This document shows, piece after piece, positions 10,673 to 21,811 of a DNA stretch of 64,000 nucleotides (positions are counted from its first letter, which is position 1; each line of letters opens with the position of its first letter). The notes below the pieces were generated by a model. That model saw nothing but the letters and a program-made list of their open reading frames with translations, was not told the DNA's origin and made no database searches. The translations under genes were made by a program, and so were the position numbers. The stretch covers positions 51,103 to 115,102 of the forward strand of contig SADC01000324.1 in NCBI GenBank assembly GCA_004194705.1, in the 5' to 3' direction. This stretch comes from Ditylenchus dipsaci (taxonomy: Eukaryota; Nematoda; Chromadorea; Rhabditida; Anguinidae).

Positions 10673-10904
10673 TTTCTGGCTGAGTAGGGTAGGTGGATTA
10701 AGTGAATGGTGAAAAAAGTGATAAAAAGTGAATGGTTGAAAAAAAGATAAAAAAGTGAATGGTTAGTGGCGATTGTGATATTGTCGACCATAATTGCCAT
10801 TAAATTGTCTACGAAGAAAGCAATTATACTTGTAAAATAAAAATATTCAAAATATATCAGCGTAAAAATGAAGAAGATATCGCAGAAAAATAAAATAATG
10901 AAAA

Positions 10905-10955
10905 AATGTATCAGCTGGGAGTCGAACCTTCGACGTTTAAAAGGAGACCAGTAGT
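10905..10955 (-). other. tRNA-like B-box relic
   Basis: On the minus strand GGTTCGACTCCCAGCTGATA matches a T-arm plus acceptor stem, preceded by an ACTGGTCTCC block. No full cloverleaf is apparent. It is one of many such relics in this window. Confidence 0.35.
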
Positions 10956-10963
10956 GTAAAGAA

Positions 10964-11819
10964 AAAGGACGCTACTTTTTTTTGCCCGCTAAATACTTCT
11001 TTTTGCCCGCTAAATCTTTTTTTCTGCCCGCAAATTACTTTTTCTGCCCGCAAATTTCCTCAAAAATGCTCGCAAATTTTTCTTCAACGGGTATAAGGCT
11101 AATTCCCTGTCCCCTACTCAACTTTTCTCATTCTTTTGTGGATTCTTAGTGTTCTGAGCAAGGTGGTATACTTCACGATTACCTCAGCCATCAGCCTCAG
11201 CCGGCTGAGGTCTGAAAAATTTACCTCAGCCGTCAGCCGAGCCCAAAATTTTGTTCTGCTGTTAGTGTTCTGTTCTGCTGTTCTCTGTTAGTGAATTTAT
11301 TTCGCTAGTCACAATATGTTCTGTTTCCTTTTATCACTGTTCTGAAATCGCTTTTTTAATTGGGTTTTTTCTTGATAAGTCTTGCACATATTTAGTCTAA
11401 AAAACTTACCAATTTTCTGAGACTAACCAAAGTTTTTTATTTAATATTTTCACAGCAAAGGACAAACAACTTAATAATGAATGACAAGTTCATTCAAGAA
11501 TCCATATACAACACAGTTTTACCAATAACAAGAGTGACTTTTTAGTTTGATGGACGGCCTCTTTTCTTTTTCTGCAGTAGTGGCTCAGCTGTAGCATCCC
11601 TTGCATACGATAAAATTCCCTTAATCTTCATCAGCATGACTGAATGTTTGCAGGGTGACTTCTTGGAAATTTGCGGGCAGAAAAAAGTAATTTGCGGGCA
11701 GAAAAAAAGTATTTAGCAGGCAAAAAAGAGTAATTAGCGGGATTTCAAATTTGCGGGCAGAAAAAAAGATTTAGCGGGCAAAAAGAAGTAATTAGCGGGC
11801 GAAAAAAAGTAGCGTCCAA
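10964..11819. mobile_element. MITE with iterated GCCCGCTAAAT ends
   Basis: Both ends start near GGACGCTACTTTTTTT and consist of four to six iterations of a TTTTTTCTGCCCGCAAAT or CCCGCTAAAT unit in inverted orientation. The 500-bp centre has no recognisable coding. In copy 2 only the right arm is clean (about 25,220-25,376); the left arm appears only as traces mixed into other sequence. Confidence 0.75.
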
Positions 11820-12512
11820 AGGAAAAGCATGGCTCAAGCGGGAAGTGATTCCTGGATAATTAGGAAGTAAATATTGCCTCCCCGAGCAATAAATAGTAAA
11901 AAGGCTGTAACTGAAATGCACCCTCTAAAGTCTGAATTTCGCCCTCTAATTATTTTTTTTCACCCTCTAATTCAAATTTCGATCAAAATACTGAATTTCG
12001 CCCTCTAATTTCTAAATTTCGTCAGCTAATCATTTGTTTGCTGATTTTTTGTTTATGAAGTTATGTTTTTCTTCCTCTATGTACGATCTGAGGTCAAAGA
12101 GGCATAAAAGCGACGACCGAATCAGTGGTTTTAATTTTTACAAAAAAATACTGAATTTCATCAGTAAATTACTGAATTTTAGCAGTTCGTAGTTTAATTT
12201 CAAAGAAACTTAATTTTTGATAATATTTTCCAGATAGCCCGCTCCGGTACTGGCCCGTGCCCATCCCTGTATGTGAATTCAAAATCTTAGCCTAGACTGC
12301 ATCCTCCATTTTATTCATGCCTTTGAGCAGAAACAGCTATAAACAGCGATAAAAACAATAACAACAGCAGAAATAACAACAACATTGATAAATCATGTTC
12401 TCTCTAATGCATGTCCTACTTTTCTCATCCAGTAGTTCAAAAGAGTAAGGGCAGCTGAATTAATAATTACCAAGGTTTTCTTCAGGCTTTGTATTTAGAA
12501 GACACTACAAAC

Positions 12513-13890
12513 CTGCATGGAACTCTTTATAGCAGGTGCATGAGCCAAAATATTCACATCTGCTTTTATTTCATCGCAGGCAGTTTCGTAGATCTTTGCT
12601 TTCGGCAGTTCACTGATTAGATTCTTCACAACATGAAAGTAGCACATCCCTCTTTGGGCCGTAGGAAGCTCAGCATGGCAGGCTAAGCCGTTAAGTGTTC
12701 GACTCTCATCAAAGTAATACTATGAATCACCTTACCATTTGTGATTGAGAAGCTCCATCTGCAATCAATAAACGCGAGTTGTATAACTTTTCTGGATCCC
12801 AGCGTGCGATAGACTTCAAGAATTCACCGTAACACCACTTGTCTTCATAAGATGCGATAGCTGAGTAGTACAGGGACCAAGTTTTTCATCTTCAAAGGAT
12901 GCCGCCTCTGGCCCCATACCTATTGGACACTTTCAAAGAGAAGCCATAGGTATACAGATGTTTACCTAATGACATACTAGCAGGGGCGAGCTTAACACTC
13001 CTATACCTATGGGTTCTCTTGAAAGTGTCCAATAGGTATGGGCACAGAGGCGGCATCCTTTGAAGATGAAAAACTTGGTCCTGTACTACTTAGCTGCTCC
13101 AGTTGGGAAGAACCTTTTATCTGCGTCAGAAAAGCCACAAACCTTAAAAAGATAAATTAATGAATTCTTCGCAGTATTAATGAAGTGCTTACCAGGAGAG
13201 CATAGTTAAGTGTCATGAGTTTGTATGTTCCATCAACTTGAATAACCGGCCATTGAACCTGTCGGCGAAGTAGCTTGGCGTTGAAATGACCATGATGAAT
13301 TTGGACACGGCTCTTGCTTCCTCATTTTCTTGCACAATGAAAACAGTGTGGCGGAATGCAACCACAAAAGACTGATCTTCATCTCTGATCCCGGAAACAC
13401 ACGGTTCAGTCTGAAAATAGTGATTTCATTTAACTGATGACTTGACTAAATTACCTGAAGTTTTTGCTGAATCATCCTGGCAGCCATTCCTCTGCATGGT
13501 TCATCCTTTTATTGATGCTGTTCTTGATGGGACTGCTCAATCCATTGTCCTTCAAGCTTTTGTGATCGTGCACACCTGTTGTTTGAATCAATGCCAGGGA
13601 TGGCGCAGAGAGATCTTTTCCGTAACGAATTCGTAATAAATTTCCTGGGCGATTTTCTTGGGATGATCGCAGTAGAAGATTTGGTTGGCATACTTAAAGG
13701 TTTCACTGCTGTAATGGCTGAAAGGCATTTATCCGATACATCTCAATTCAACCTCAATCACTTACTATATTCAAAGCTCTTTGTTTTCGGTCAGCCATTG
13801 ATCAGCATCTTCCTTGCTCTTGCACACCAACACTGTTGTCCATTTGCGAGCTGGTCCTCGCTTCTTTACTTGAATAGCTTGTGATTGCAT
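12513..13890 (-). pseudogene. MULE transposase, copy 1 (interrupted by MITE)
   Basis: Exon order as in copy 2 (27,010-28,162). Here exon 3 reads TEPCVSGIRDEDQSFVVAF in the correct phase, whereas copy 2 has one extra base at that spot. A 227-bp palindromic MITE with a TAGCTG duplication splits the last large exon at 12,864-13,090. Other single-base losses occur (for example near 12,707 and 13,266). It would not give a full transposase as it stands. Confidence 0.75.
12864..13090. mobile_element. 227-bp palindromic MITE present only in copy 1
   Basis: The ends are AGTAGTACAGGGACCAAG and its complement. The arms are about 95 bp and nearly perfect, with a loop of about 35 bp. It is flanked by TAGCTG on both sides (12,858-12,863 and 13,091-13,096). 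Copy 2 has a single TAGCTG and no insert at about 27,358, which is the empty site. Confidence 0.95.
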
Positions 13891-14087
13891 CTGAAAGAAG
13901 AAAAAACAACATGAGAAACAAAAAAACTAATTAGCTGACGAAATTTAGAAATTAGAGGGTGAAATTCAGAAATTAGAGGGCGAAATTCAGTATTTTGATC
14001 GAACTTTGAATTAGAGGGTGAAAAAAAATAATTAGAGGGCGAAATTCAGACTTTTGAGGGCGGAATTCAATTTGAGCCAAATATTAC

Positions 14088-14345
14088 ACTAAAAAATGTT
14101 TTTCGTTGTGACCAAATGGGCATTCATAAGATTAACCCTGAAAACCACCACTTTTTACTTTCAAAAGCAAAATCTCAATTTTGTTCACATTTATTCTCAA
14201 ATCTGATTGCTAAAGGTCCTTCGCCATTGATAGAGCTTTCGAATGAGTATGAATATGCAAATAAAAATATAACACTAAAAAAAGTTTTTTTTGTGACCAA
14301 ACATGTACTCAAATGCGTTAACCACCCACCCATCCCAAATACTAT
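14088..14345. repeat. Diverged direct repeat around ACACTAAAAAA...GTGACCAAA
   Basis: ACACTAAAAAATGTTTTTCG then TTGTGACCAAATGGGCATTC recurs about 180 bp later as ACACTAAAAAAAGTTTTTTT then TGTGACCAAACATGTACTC, each followed by GTTAACC-like sequence. No further structure is seen up to about 14,760. Confidence 0.5.
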
Positions 14346-14379
14346 ATAGAGATGCCTTGAAAAAGCGTATTTTTCAAGC

Positions 14380-14979
14380 TGAAGCAGCAACAAATGGATG
14401 TTTCATCATTCGGTCGCTGAAATATGCTGACTTAGTCTATGATCTAGAGAATTTTCATAAAAACAAATTTTGAAATAAGAGGTATTGCGTGTTTAAAACT
14501 TTGACTGTTTGTGTTTCCGATAATTATAAGATTTAAAAAGGCATGTTTGTGGGCGATGGTTTGGATGTTCTATAAATGAGATTTTGAAATTTTTTAATTC
14601 ATTTTGTAGCTCTTATTTGGTTGGTGTGCACTATGTGTCTCTTTTAAAATTTTCTAAAAGTTTAAACTTTTTAAACATTGAAATATGGACGCCACTGTCA
14701 TATACTACACACATCCCTCCCCTTCCCCAAAGCTACTGTAATGAGTTTGTGTTAAAAATTGATTCTTCGAGCTAAAGAGAGTAGATGCGGTGCATCAAGC
14801 AGCGTTGCCGGGAGCAGCCTGGAGGTTGTCTGGTTGATCAACAGGTTGATAAAGTTGATCAACTCGGAGCCGCCTGCGAATCAACCGATTAATACCCCGG
14901 TTGATTGGCCAAGACTGCTTAAGACGTTGTTTTATATCGAGAGGTGAGTTTATAGAAAAGATTTATTCGAAAAAATTTA
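14380..14979. other. Unassigned AT-rich stretch
   Basis: No convincing gene. It contains a Gln-to-Asn type short open frame only, and an inverted GTTGATCAACAGGTTGATAA cluster near 14,834-14,910 (GTTGATCAAC and GATCAACTC repeats). On the minus strand GAATAAATC at 14,959-14,967 corresponds to the AATAAA of the mucin-ShKT gene seen in copy 2. Confidence 0.5.
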
Positions 14980-15082
14980 TCCCCAAAACCCCCAAAATCC
15001 GACCTTTTAAAACTTAAGTAAAAAGTACCCAAATTCATGTCCCAGACCCCGGAAAATGTGCGCAAACTCTTCATTAGTCACA
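14980..15082. repeat. Junction between the two 14-kb copies
   Basis: After the last copy-1 base (AAAAATTTA), the sequence jumps to a block matching 2,559-2,654 inside the TATAGAATACCC MITE. It then enters copy 2 at GGATTCTATAC, which is the outer end of the MITE at 55-746. A TIR-to-TIR join of this kind could be recombination between MITEs or an assembly join. Confidence 0.7.
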
Positions 15083-15189
15083 GGATTCTATACTCAAGCC
15101 CTTGTATCCAGGCTAAAATAGGCCGAATTTCCAAAAATCGATCATTTTAGGTATTTTTATTTGACTGGGTTGGTTGATATTTTTTGTCT

Positions 15190-16109
15190 TTTTTTTCTAA
15201 AAATCACACTTTTTGTATACCAAAATGTAGCCAAGATTCTGCGCTTTGATTTGACCTATCATACAGAGAAAAAGATAATATAAAGTTAGAGCTAGAATTT
15301 GAAAACCTTCTACGATGTCCAACTCCATGACATCCTGCCCAGGACTATCCGAGAATATTCGGTAGTATCCTGGAGCTGACGTTTTTCGCAATTTTAATTA
15401 TTATTATTATTATTTTTAATAATATAATATATAATTATTTGCAACCTTACACTCAAAATGTAGCCCTGCTTCTTGGAGTCATTTTTAGTATAAGGTTGTA
15501 TAAAATCATCCCAAAAAAGTCAGTTCCTAAATAATACCGATATCCTACCCCTCAATAGCACTCATTTCTTCCCGGAGCTAACCTTCGCTAGCTACCTTGC
15601 TTTTCCAAAGTGATCTTGTCCTCCATGAAATTCTGACTATAGAAAGTTACTACCGTATTTACTGTATTAAGTCCCCATGGGGAGTTATTTTTCAACCCTT
15701 AAAAAATCAGAAAAAAAAATATTTTGATTTTGAATTTTTGGGTACTCAACCAAAATTTAAAAAATGGAATCAGGTAAACTCGCGGCAACTAAGAAAACGC
15801 AAAAAACAGATTTGCGAAATGTTCGCTCTAGGCTGAGATATAAGGTCCGTAGGGTGGGGACTTATTAGAGGGTGGGGAGTTATTAGAGGGTGGGGAGTTA
15901 ATACAGTAAATACGGTAAACGCGTTGACAAATAAATAAAATTGGTGGAGGCTCAGGCTATATAAAACTAAGTTTGTCATTTTGGCTAGTTTCCTTTCCTT
16001 TTAGTGGTCATTTGCCAAGAATCGCAGAATTGAGGCAGTTGATGACAGCAAAGTAGTGCTGAAAATAGTTTCAATCGATTGCTCGATGAATTTTAGACGT
16101 AAAAGTTAG
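15190..16109 (+). pseudogene. Decayed gene remnant with C-terminal exon (copy 2)
   Basis: Counterpart of 840-1759. The last exon, 16,005-16,109, is 35 codons long, in frame from the TTTTAG acceptor to a TAG stop, and reads AKNRRIEAVDDSKVVLKI followed by a Cys and a basic tail (NFRRKS). The upstream block (about 15,210-15,380) still has stops. The product is unidentified. A third, more diverged copy at 57.5-57.9 kb shows it belongs to a small repeated family. Confidence 0.4.
15651..15917. mobile_element. MITE, TACCGTA family (copy 2)
   Basis: Copy-2 counterpart of 1303-1568, with the same TACCGTATTTACTG ends and the iterated GGGTGGGGAGTTATTAGA unit near the right end. Confidence 0.7.
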
Positions 16110-16898
16110 GGTCAAGTATTAAAAGTGCCGTTTTCTGCCCGTTTTTGCTTCTTCTGCCCGCTTTTTTTGAAATTTTTTTATTTTTTTCATTCTGAGCTGC
16201 ACTAGCTGCATACGAAATTTCCTAAGGAATCCGAATTTATTTACAGAATTTCTAAAAAGCTCTTGGCTGCTGAGATGTGACTATTTATTGCACCCAAGAG
16301 ATTGTTTTGCCCAAATTCTGCAAAGTGGCCGAAACTAGACAGCTAAGATCTTTTTAGAAATTCTGTAAACAAATTCGGATTCCTTAGGAAATTTTGTATA
16401 CTGGTGCGGCTAAGAATAAGAAAGATTCATCACAAGTTGGGGTTATTTTTGATCATTTTTAAAAAAGCGGGCAGAAAGAAGCAAAAACGGGCAGAAAAAA
16501 GCCAAAAGCGGGCAAAAAAAGATTTATCCAAAAGTTAGTAAACTTACTAAAAAGGTAAATTAAAACCCCCAGAGGGACTTGAACTTTCGACAATAGGTGA
16601 TGCGTATATAAAGTTCTAATAGTAGCCCATGGGCTACTATTAGAAAAATACGGTAATTAACTTTACTAAATGATTTTAGAAATGTAGAGATGGAGGAGGT
16701 TAAGAGGTTTAAAAATGATTTTGTTTAAATCCCGAAATCTCTGTGCTCCTAAAATTGGTCAGTGGAGTTCGATAGCTCGTTAATAACTTGGGGTACAGAG
16801 CTACATGCTAGTGCAATGAAAATATAACTAAAATAAAACTTCGAAGAAAAAGACTATTATAAAATTTACTTGTATAATTCAGATTTTCGACCCTACTA

Positions 16899-17122
16899 TA
16901 TAGAATACCCCCCCCCCAAAATCCGACCTTTTAAAACTTAAGTAAAAAGTACCCAAATTCATGTCCCAGACCCCGGAAAATGTGCGCAAACTCTTCATTA
17001 GTCACAACTTCCGTACGCTGGCCTACCCCCAAGCCTAAGGGCTAAGCCTAAACTTGTTGTTTGCAAGGGTAGTTACAGCAATTTTTAAAGGTCGGATTTT
17101 GGGGGGGGGGGTGTATTCTATA
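16899..17122. mobile_element. MITE (TATAGAATACCC ends), copy 2
   Basis: Copy-2 counterpart of 2546-2768, with the same ends and loop. It differs in the length of the terminal G-run. Confidence 0.8.
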
Positions 17123-17200
17123 GTAGCGCCAGATTTTCTAATGTGTAATTCAGTTATAGCCTATGCCCATTTACGTGCCATCATACCCTATATTTTTCAG

Positions 17201-20200
17201 CAACCCTACAACCAGTGTTTTTCACATTCAACTACCCACAAAAACTTCTCCCACCTTCAACAATTCCTCTGTTCCTGTTTCAGCGGATTACTATACTGGC
17301 AAAAGGAGAAAGCATCATCATAAACACCATAATGCCTATCCTTTCTCTAAAATTCCAGTCAATGCTTTCATGAATGACTCCATACATTCAATGAACAATT
17401 CAAACACGCCCGCTAATGTGCCACTTGATGTAAATAGAATCGAAAGTTTGTAGAAAAATTAATATGTAAAAAATGAGTGAATGAAAATTTTCAGACAATG
17501 GCTCTTTGCTCAACAAGACAACCGGTGAATCCATTAATCCTCTTCAGAATCAACCATTTAATGGTGGTTCTGGTACTCCACCAATGATTTCTATAAAGAA
17601 ACGAGATGTTATTCAAGTGCCATTGAGCAGAGATCATTATGAGAAGTTTTTGCAGATTAACCCTTTCCAGGTTACTTTTTTCTATTTTCTAGAATTTCAT
17701 TCAGCGTAAACATTGAGCGGGTTTAGTTACATTTTTCATTCCCCCTTTTTCAATTTCAGTGTCTTTGCATTTCAGAACACACGTTTGAAAACATCCCAAC
17801 ATGCGCTGGTCTACCCCGCGTCCAAAGCTTTGTCTAACAAGCGACCCACCCGGGGTGTCATTTTTGAGGACCCTATCGCGGGAATTTTTCATTGCATATT
17901 CTTATAGAGCATGTAATATTTCCTAGTAAAACTTTCCCCATGAGACGATATTACCACAATAAGTAGTACAAAAATCAAATCAAAGTTATGAAATGACCAT
18001 GATAGGGGTGCCATGGTTTTTTTTAATTTTCACTCAATTTCTTTTGTTCACAAATTTTTATTGTTAAGTTTTATTCATTTGGTACTCAGAATGATTACTA
18101 GAGTCTAGCAAACATTTTGGTAGTAAAAAATCTTTAAGTTCATACAGAAAAAATTCAGAAATAAGCAAAAGCAGGTCAAGTAACATAGTTTTAGAACGAT
18201 TAGGTCACGTAAAACGCTGTTATGTGACTTGGATTTGCTGGTCTTGAATTTTTTATATAAACTTGTTGAGTCTTCATTACTAAAATGTTTGCTAGCCTCT
18301 AGCAATCATTTTGAGTACAAAATGCATAAAACTTAACAATAAAAATTTTGTGAACAAAAGAAAATGAGTGAAAATTTAAAAAAAAACCATGGCACCCGTA
18401 TCATGGTCATTTCATAACTTTGATTTGATTTTTGTACTACTTATTGTGGTAATATCGCCTCATGGGAAAAGTATAACATGCTTTACAAAAATATGCAATA
18501 AAAATTTAAAAAAAAAATGACATCCCGGGAGGGTCCTTTCAAGGGACTCCCTTGTAAGTTAAAAATTTAAAAGAAATTAAAAGATTGAAATAGTCGAAAA
18601 AGATACTAAAAATAAAAAGGCGCGAGTTTGAAAGATGCCGCGAAAATTGCTAAAAATAATTACACTAGGCAGGAATCAAACTATAGTTTGTTTGGCTCAA
18701 GATTAAAAAACACTCACTTATTTTTAGGGCTGGGAGCTGGTTAATTCTATAAATATTAGTCGAGCAGCGGTCTCCAAACGTAGATTAAGTCTTCCCTCTT
18801 CCAAATGGATGAACATGTTGAATTGGAGTGACGACTTGGCCAAAGAAGCACTCCAAAAACTGAAGTCCAAGTCTAGACATCATTACATTGAGGTGATTGA
18901 TCTGCAATTCATTGAAATGCTCCCAGATTACGCCAATAGTGAGTTTTTCATCGACTTATTTGACTCAATGGTATTCACTGTTTAAGGACCAGCTGAACTA
19001 AAGTTCAAGGACATGGCTATTGAGCTGGGTGAGACATCTTGTTGATCGAATCAAAATGTTTCACATTATTTAGACCTCCAAAATTTGCTGATGTGGCTAG
19101 TAAAGCAGTACTTTAAAAAGTTTGCGAATGGAGGACTTAGATGCAGCAAAAATAATTGTCGTGCTAACTGTAGAAAACGACACGGGACAGAGTGCTATGC
19201 TTTTGAGGTACGTCTTTGCAGAAATGTCTAAGATTAAATACACAAAAAAGTTTTTAGCTAATACATGACCAAGCTGAAAATATCGGATGCGCCGTAAAAT
19301 TTCATAAAGAAGGTGGACCAATACTTCAGGCAGACCTGACATGTGTTTTGTAAGTACAGTCAAACCTCGATATAACGACACCCCCAAAAGTTCGTTCCCG
19401 CCCAGGGTCCGACACTTTTTTCAACCCAATTTTTAAATGTCTTTGTCAGTTCTGTTTTTACAGTCTGGTACCAAATATCATGAGGATTACGATTTTGCCG
19501 ATCGTTTTTTGAACGGAGAATAAATTTTAGGTTAAAAAAAGTCAAAACTCGATATAACGACACCTCTTTTTTGAAAACAGGGTACTTGTGCTGTTTAGAC
19601 CCCCCCCCCATTTTTTTGGTTGTGAATGTTTTTTTATGTTTTTAAGCAGAATGTTTATAGTCCCCATTTTAATATCAATTATCGTTATGGAAATGTTCAT
19701 TCAGTCCATCAAAACTATATGAAAAGCTATGAAGAAGTTCAAGCGTCGACATAAGTATGAATATGGTACACATCGATCTGTCTTCCGTAGCTATGTATCT
19801 GATTTCGTTTGGCGTAGAAAGTTCAATGGAGATGATATTTTGTTTCATTTGTGGTCGCAAATTGTATCGTTATATGAATGTGAATAAAGTTTTTGATGTT
19901 TGCATGTACTTTAGAAAATTTGGGGGGGTTCTAAACAGCACAAGTACCGAAAACAGTTGTCGTTATATCGAGTTTTGACTTTTTTTAACCTAAAATTTAT
20001 TCTCCGTTCAAAAAACGATAGGCAAAATCGTAATCCTGACGATATTTGGGACCAGACTGTAAAGACAGAACTGACAAAAACATTCAAAATTGGGTTGAAA
20101 ATAGTGTCGGACCCTAGGGAACGAACTTTTGGGGTGTCGTTATATCGAGGTTTGACTGTATAAATTTTGGAAGAAGGTAATTTTGCTACAATTTAGGGGT

Positions 20201-20411
20201 GACTCAATGGATCACGGAGGTAAACCATACTTCATGAAAGTCAAGTAAGACATTTATTCTACTTTTAGGTTTGATTATTTACAAAGTGGGTGATGCATGC
20301 AGTGACTGCAAAACTAGTTGTGACAAAAATCTGAAGCTGTGTGTCTCTGAAAAACAGCTGCAGAATGGCAAGAACAAATATTCTTGGCAACAAGCTCCAA
20401 CCTCAGGATAA
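17201..20411 (+). CDS. CAP/SCP-domain (cysteine-rich secretory) protein, multi-exon, 5' end missing
   Basis: Exons with matching phases: 17201-17445, 17495-17670, 18728-18938, 18987-19028, 19074-19207, 19258-19349, 20197-20219, 20269-20411 (TAA). An extra exon near 17,776-17,850 is uncertain in frame. The N-terminal part is low-complexity (His/Lys and Asn/Ser). The CAP core shows ELVNSINISRAAV, MLNWSDDLAKEA, LLMWLVKQYFKKF, then a Cys-rich stretch, AENIGCAVKF and LTCV. A hinge follows (YKVGDACSDCKTSC, then KLC). The usual HYTQ stretch before the GC motif is replaced by ECYAFELIHD, so the canonical CAP His is absent. No signal peptide exon was found upstream, where a MITE sits. CAP proteins are usually secreted, but the function here is not predictable. 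The 848-bp intron before the last two exons contains a pogo-like element. Confidence 0.8.
17850..18548. mobile_element. Palindromic MITE in CAP intron (copy 2)
   Basis: Counterpart of 3495-4185 in copy 2, with the same inverted arms around a short centre near 18,190. Confidence 0.7.
19355..20160. mobile_element. Pogo/Tigger-like element in CAP intron (copy 2)
   Basis: Copy-2 counterpart of 4994-5794. The ends are TACAGTCAAACCTCGATAT and its complement, with TA at the borders. It lies between the CAP exons that end at 19,349 and start at 20,197. Confidence 0.75.
19725..19887 (+). pseudogene. Merlin/ISXO2-like transposase C-terminal fragment (copy 2)
   Basis: An open stretch reads KKFKRRHKYEYGTHRSVF, then SYVSDFVWRRKFNGDDILF and a short tail ending in TAA. 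The Y-x3-F-x-W-R-x-K/R-F pattern and its position just before a stop match the C-terminal end of Merlin (IS1016/ISXO2-type) transposases. The catalytic DDE part is absent. It sits in the middle of an element with pogo-like ends, so it is either a nested remnant or a composite. The copy-1 equivalent is 5,360-5,522, where one base has been lost near the start. Confidence 0.45.
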
Positions 20412-20630
20412 GAAGAGTCACGGACAGTGAGAACCCCATTTCTAAGCTTTTTAACCATTATATCACACATATTCTTCACTGTCTATTAAAAGACTATACA
20501 GAAGCTAATAGTGACGAGGACAACCACATTTATTTTACACCTTTACATCGCATACATACAACGATTTTTTAAACAATATTTACACCTAACAGTTTTCTTC
20601 ACCCTCACAGATATTCATGAGGCGCGCTCA

Positions 20631-21762
20631 TTAAGGCACAAGAGGAGATTGAGCCGGAGTCGTTGCAGTGGTAGCCGAAGCAGGAGTAGCTGCCATGGGC
20701 ATCTTCTGTTTCCCTGAAAAACATCACGAAAATATAAGTAACAGTCGAACCTCGATAAATTTTGCTATTTCGTAGCTGAGATTTTTGTCTATCGATTGAG
20801 TGGTCGAACACCCTAATAAAAAAAATTGGAAGAAATCACAACAACCTTACACTAAAAAACCAAGTCTGACTAAACCAAGACTAGTGTAAACTTGGTCTAA
20901 TTTCTTCAACATTTTCAAGTAAGGTGTTTGACCACTCCATCGATAAAGAAAATCTCAGCTACAAAACGGTGTAAAAACATCTGAGATGAGAAAACAAAAT
21001 ATATTAAAAAGGTTAAAATATTCAGTGTCAAAAGGTAGCCCTTAAAGTTGCCCTCCCCTTGTAAATAATGAAGTGATTTATAAATATTTTATATATCATA
21101 AAAGGGCGATTTTATCCAATGCTTATTGCTATTTTAAAGCCAAAAAAAAAGATTTTGACTCTAAAAATCGACAAAATTTAGGATCCCAAAGAAAAGTACA
21201 AATCTTTTTAAAAGGACGTCTATGAGCCCTCCCCTTACTCTAAAGCAGTTAACCCTAGGCAAAATAACTCACCGTGCTAGAAAAAATTCGTAAAACACAA
21301 AGAGATTGTTCTACATAAAGTAATCCTCGATATAAGGTCACTTGAATTTTTTTTGAAACATAGACCTCACTATGAGGTCACCTTGTTATAAAGTCAGCTC
21401 GATATAAAGTCACTTTTTGTCCAGTCCCCAGGGGTGACCTTGAATCGAGGCTCGACTGTATTACATTATTCAATATATTAGATTACCAGATCTGGAATGT
21501 TTCTCAGCCTTTTCTTCTTCGATCCGCTTCTTACGACCGACAAGAGACATTGACACCCCAACAATAGCCAAGATGAGAAGCAGCAGAGTCATAGTCCAGG
21601 CAAAAATCAGCGGCACCATAGCGCTTCAAAACTAATTTTAAATTAAGCATTCGTACAGAAAAACTTACTTCGGACAAGCATACTCTTTGATAAAATCGGC
21701 TGGAACGGATGTGGTTTCTATACCTGGCAAAGTTGCTGTGATGCCCGACATTGCTTTTAGAC
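20631..21762 (-). CDS. Membrane protein with one transmembrane helix, C-terminal three exons (copy 2)
   Basis: Exons 21762-21669, 21623-21487 and 20713-20631 join in consistent phase (94, 137 and 83 nt), with GTAAGT and GTAATC donors and AG acceptors. The reading gives a Thr/Ser/Pro stretch and VPADFIKEYACPN, then a hydrophobic helix (VPLIFAWTMTLLLLILAIVG), a basic/acidic tail (GRKKRIEEEKAEKHSRS) and an Ala/Thr/Pro C-terminus ending SPLVP and TAA. An AATAAA lies about 100 nt downstream (20,534-20,529). The topology is probably extracellular N-side with a cytosolic tail, by the positive-inside rule. The family is not recognised, and upstream exons were not found. Confidence 0.6.
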
Positions 21763-21811
21763 CTAAACATCAACACATCTTGCTACATGTCAGGCTATCA
21801 TACATGATAAC

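Larger units (their letters stand above)
11903..14078. mobile_element. MULE-type transposon with ~150-bp iterated TIRs (copy 1)
   Basis: The ends start GGCT and contain GTCTGAATTTCGCCCTCTAA blocks. Each terminal repeat is made of diverged AATTAGAGGGCGAAATTCAG iterations, inverted at 13,930-14,078. It encloses the transposase gene on the minus strand. Flanks (AATAGTAAAAA and AAATATTACAC) do not give a clean 9-11 bp target duplication. A 227-bp MITE has inserted in the transposase (12,864-13,090). Confidence 0.8.
737..14979. repeat. Tandem 14.2-kb duplication, copy 1
   Basis: This block is collinear with 15,083-29,250 at near identity. It holds the CAP gene, the convergent membrane-protein gene, the MULE element and their MITEs in the same order. 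Differences are mainly 1-base homopolymer-length changes. Larger differences are a 227-bp MITE found only here (12,864-13,090) and a 20-bp minisatellite plus a MITE left arm (10.38-11.1 kb) that copy 2 lacks or scrambles. It may be a true duplication, or two haplotypes of one locus placed in tandem by assembly. Confidence 0.9.

Noticed and set aside
13442..13884. Plus-strand frames of 64-101 codons
   Set aside because: Antisense of the MULE transposase exons, which carry recognisable motifs on the minus strand.
20511..20717. Plus-strand Arg/Ser-rich frame as last CAP exon
   Set aside because: Overlaps the final exon of the minus-strand membrane-protein gene, whose splice phases match. The CAP frame ends cleanly at 20,411.
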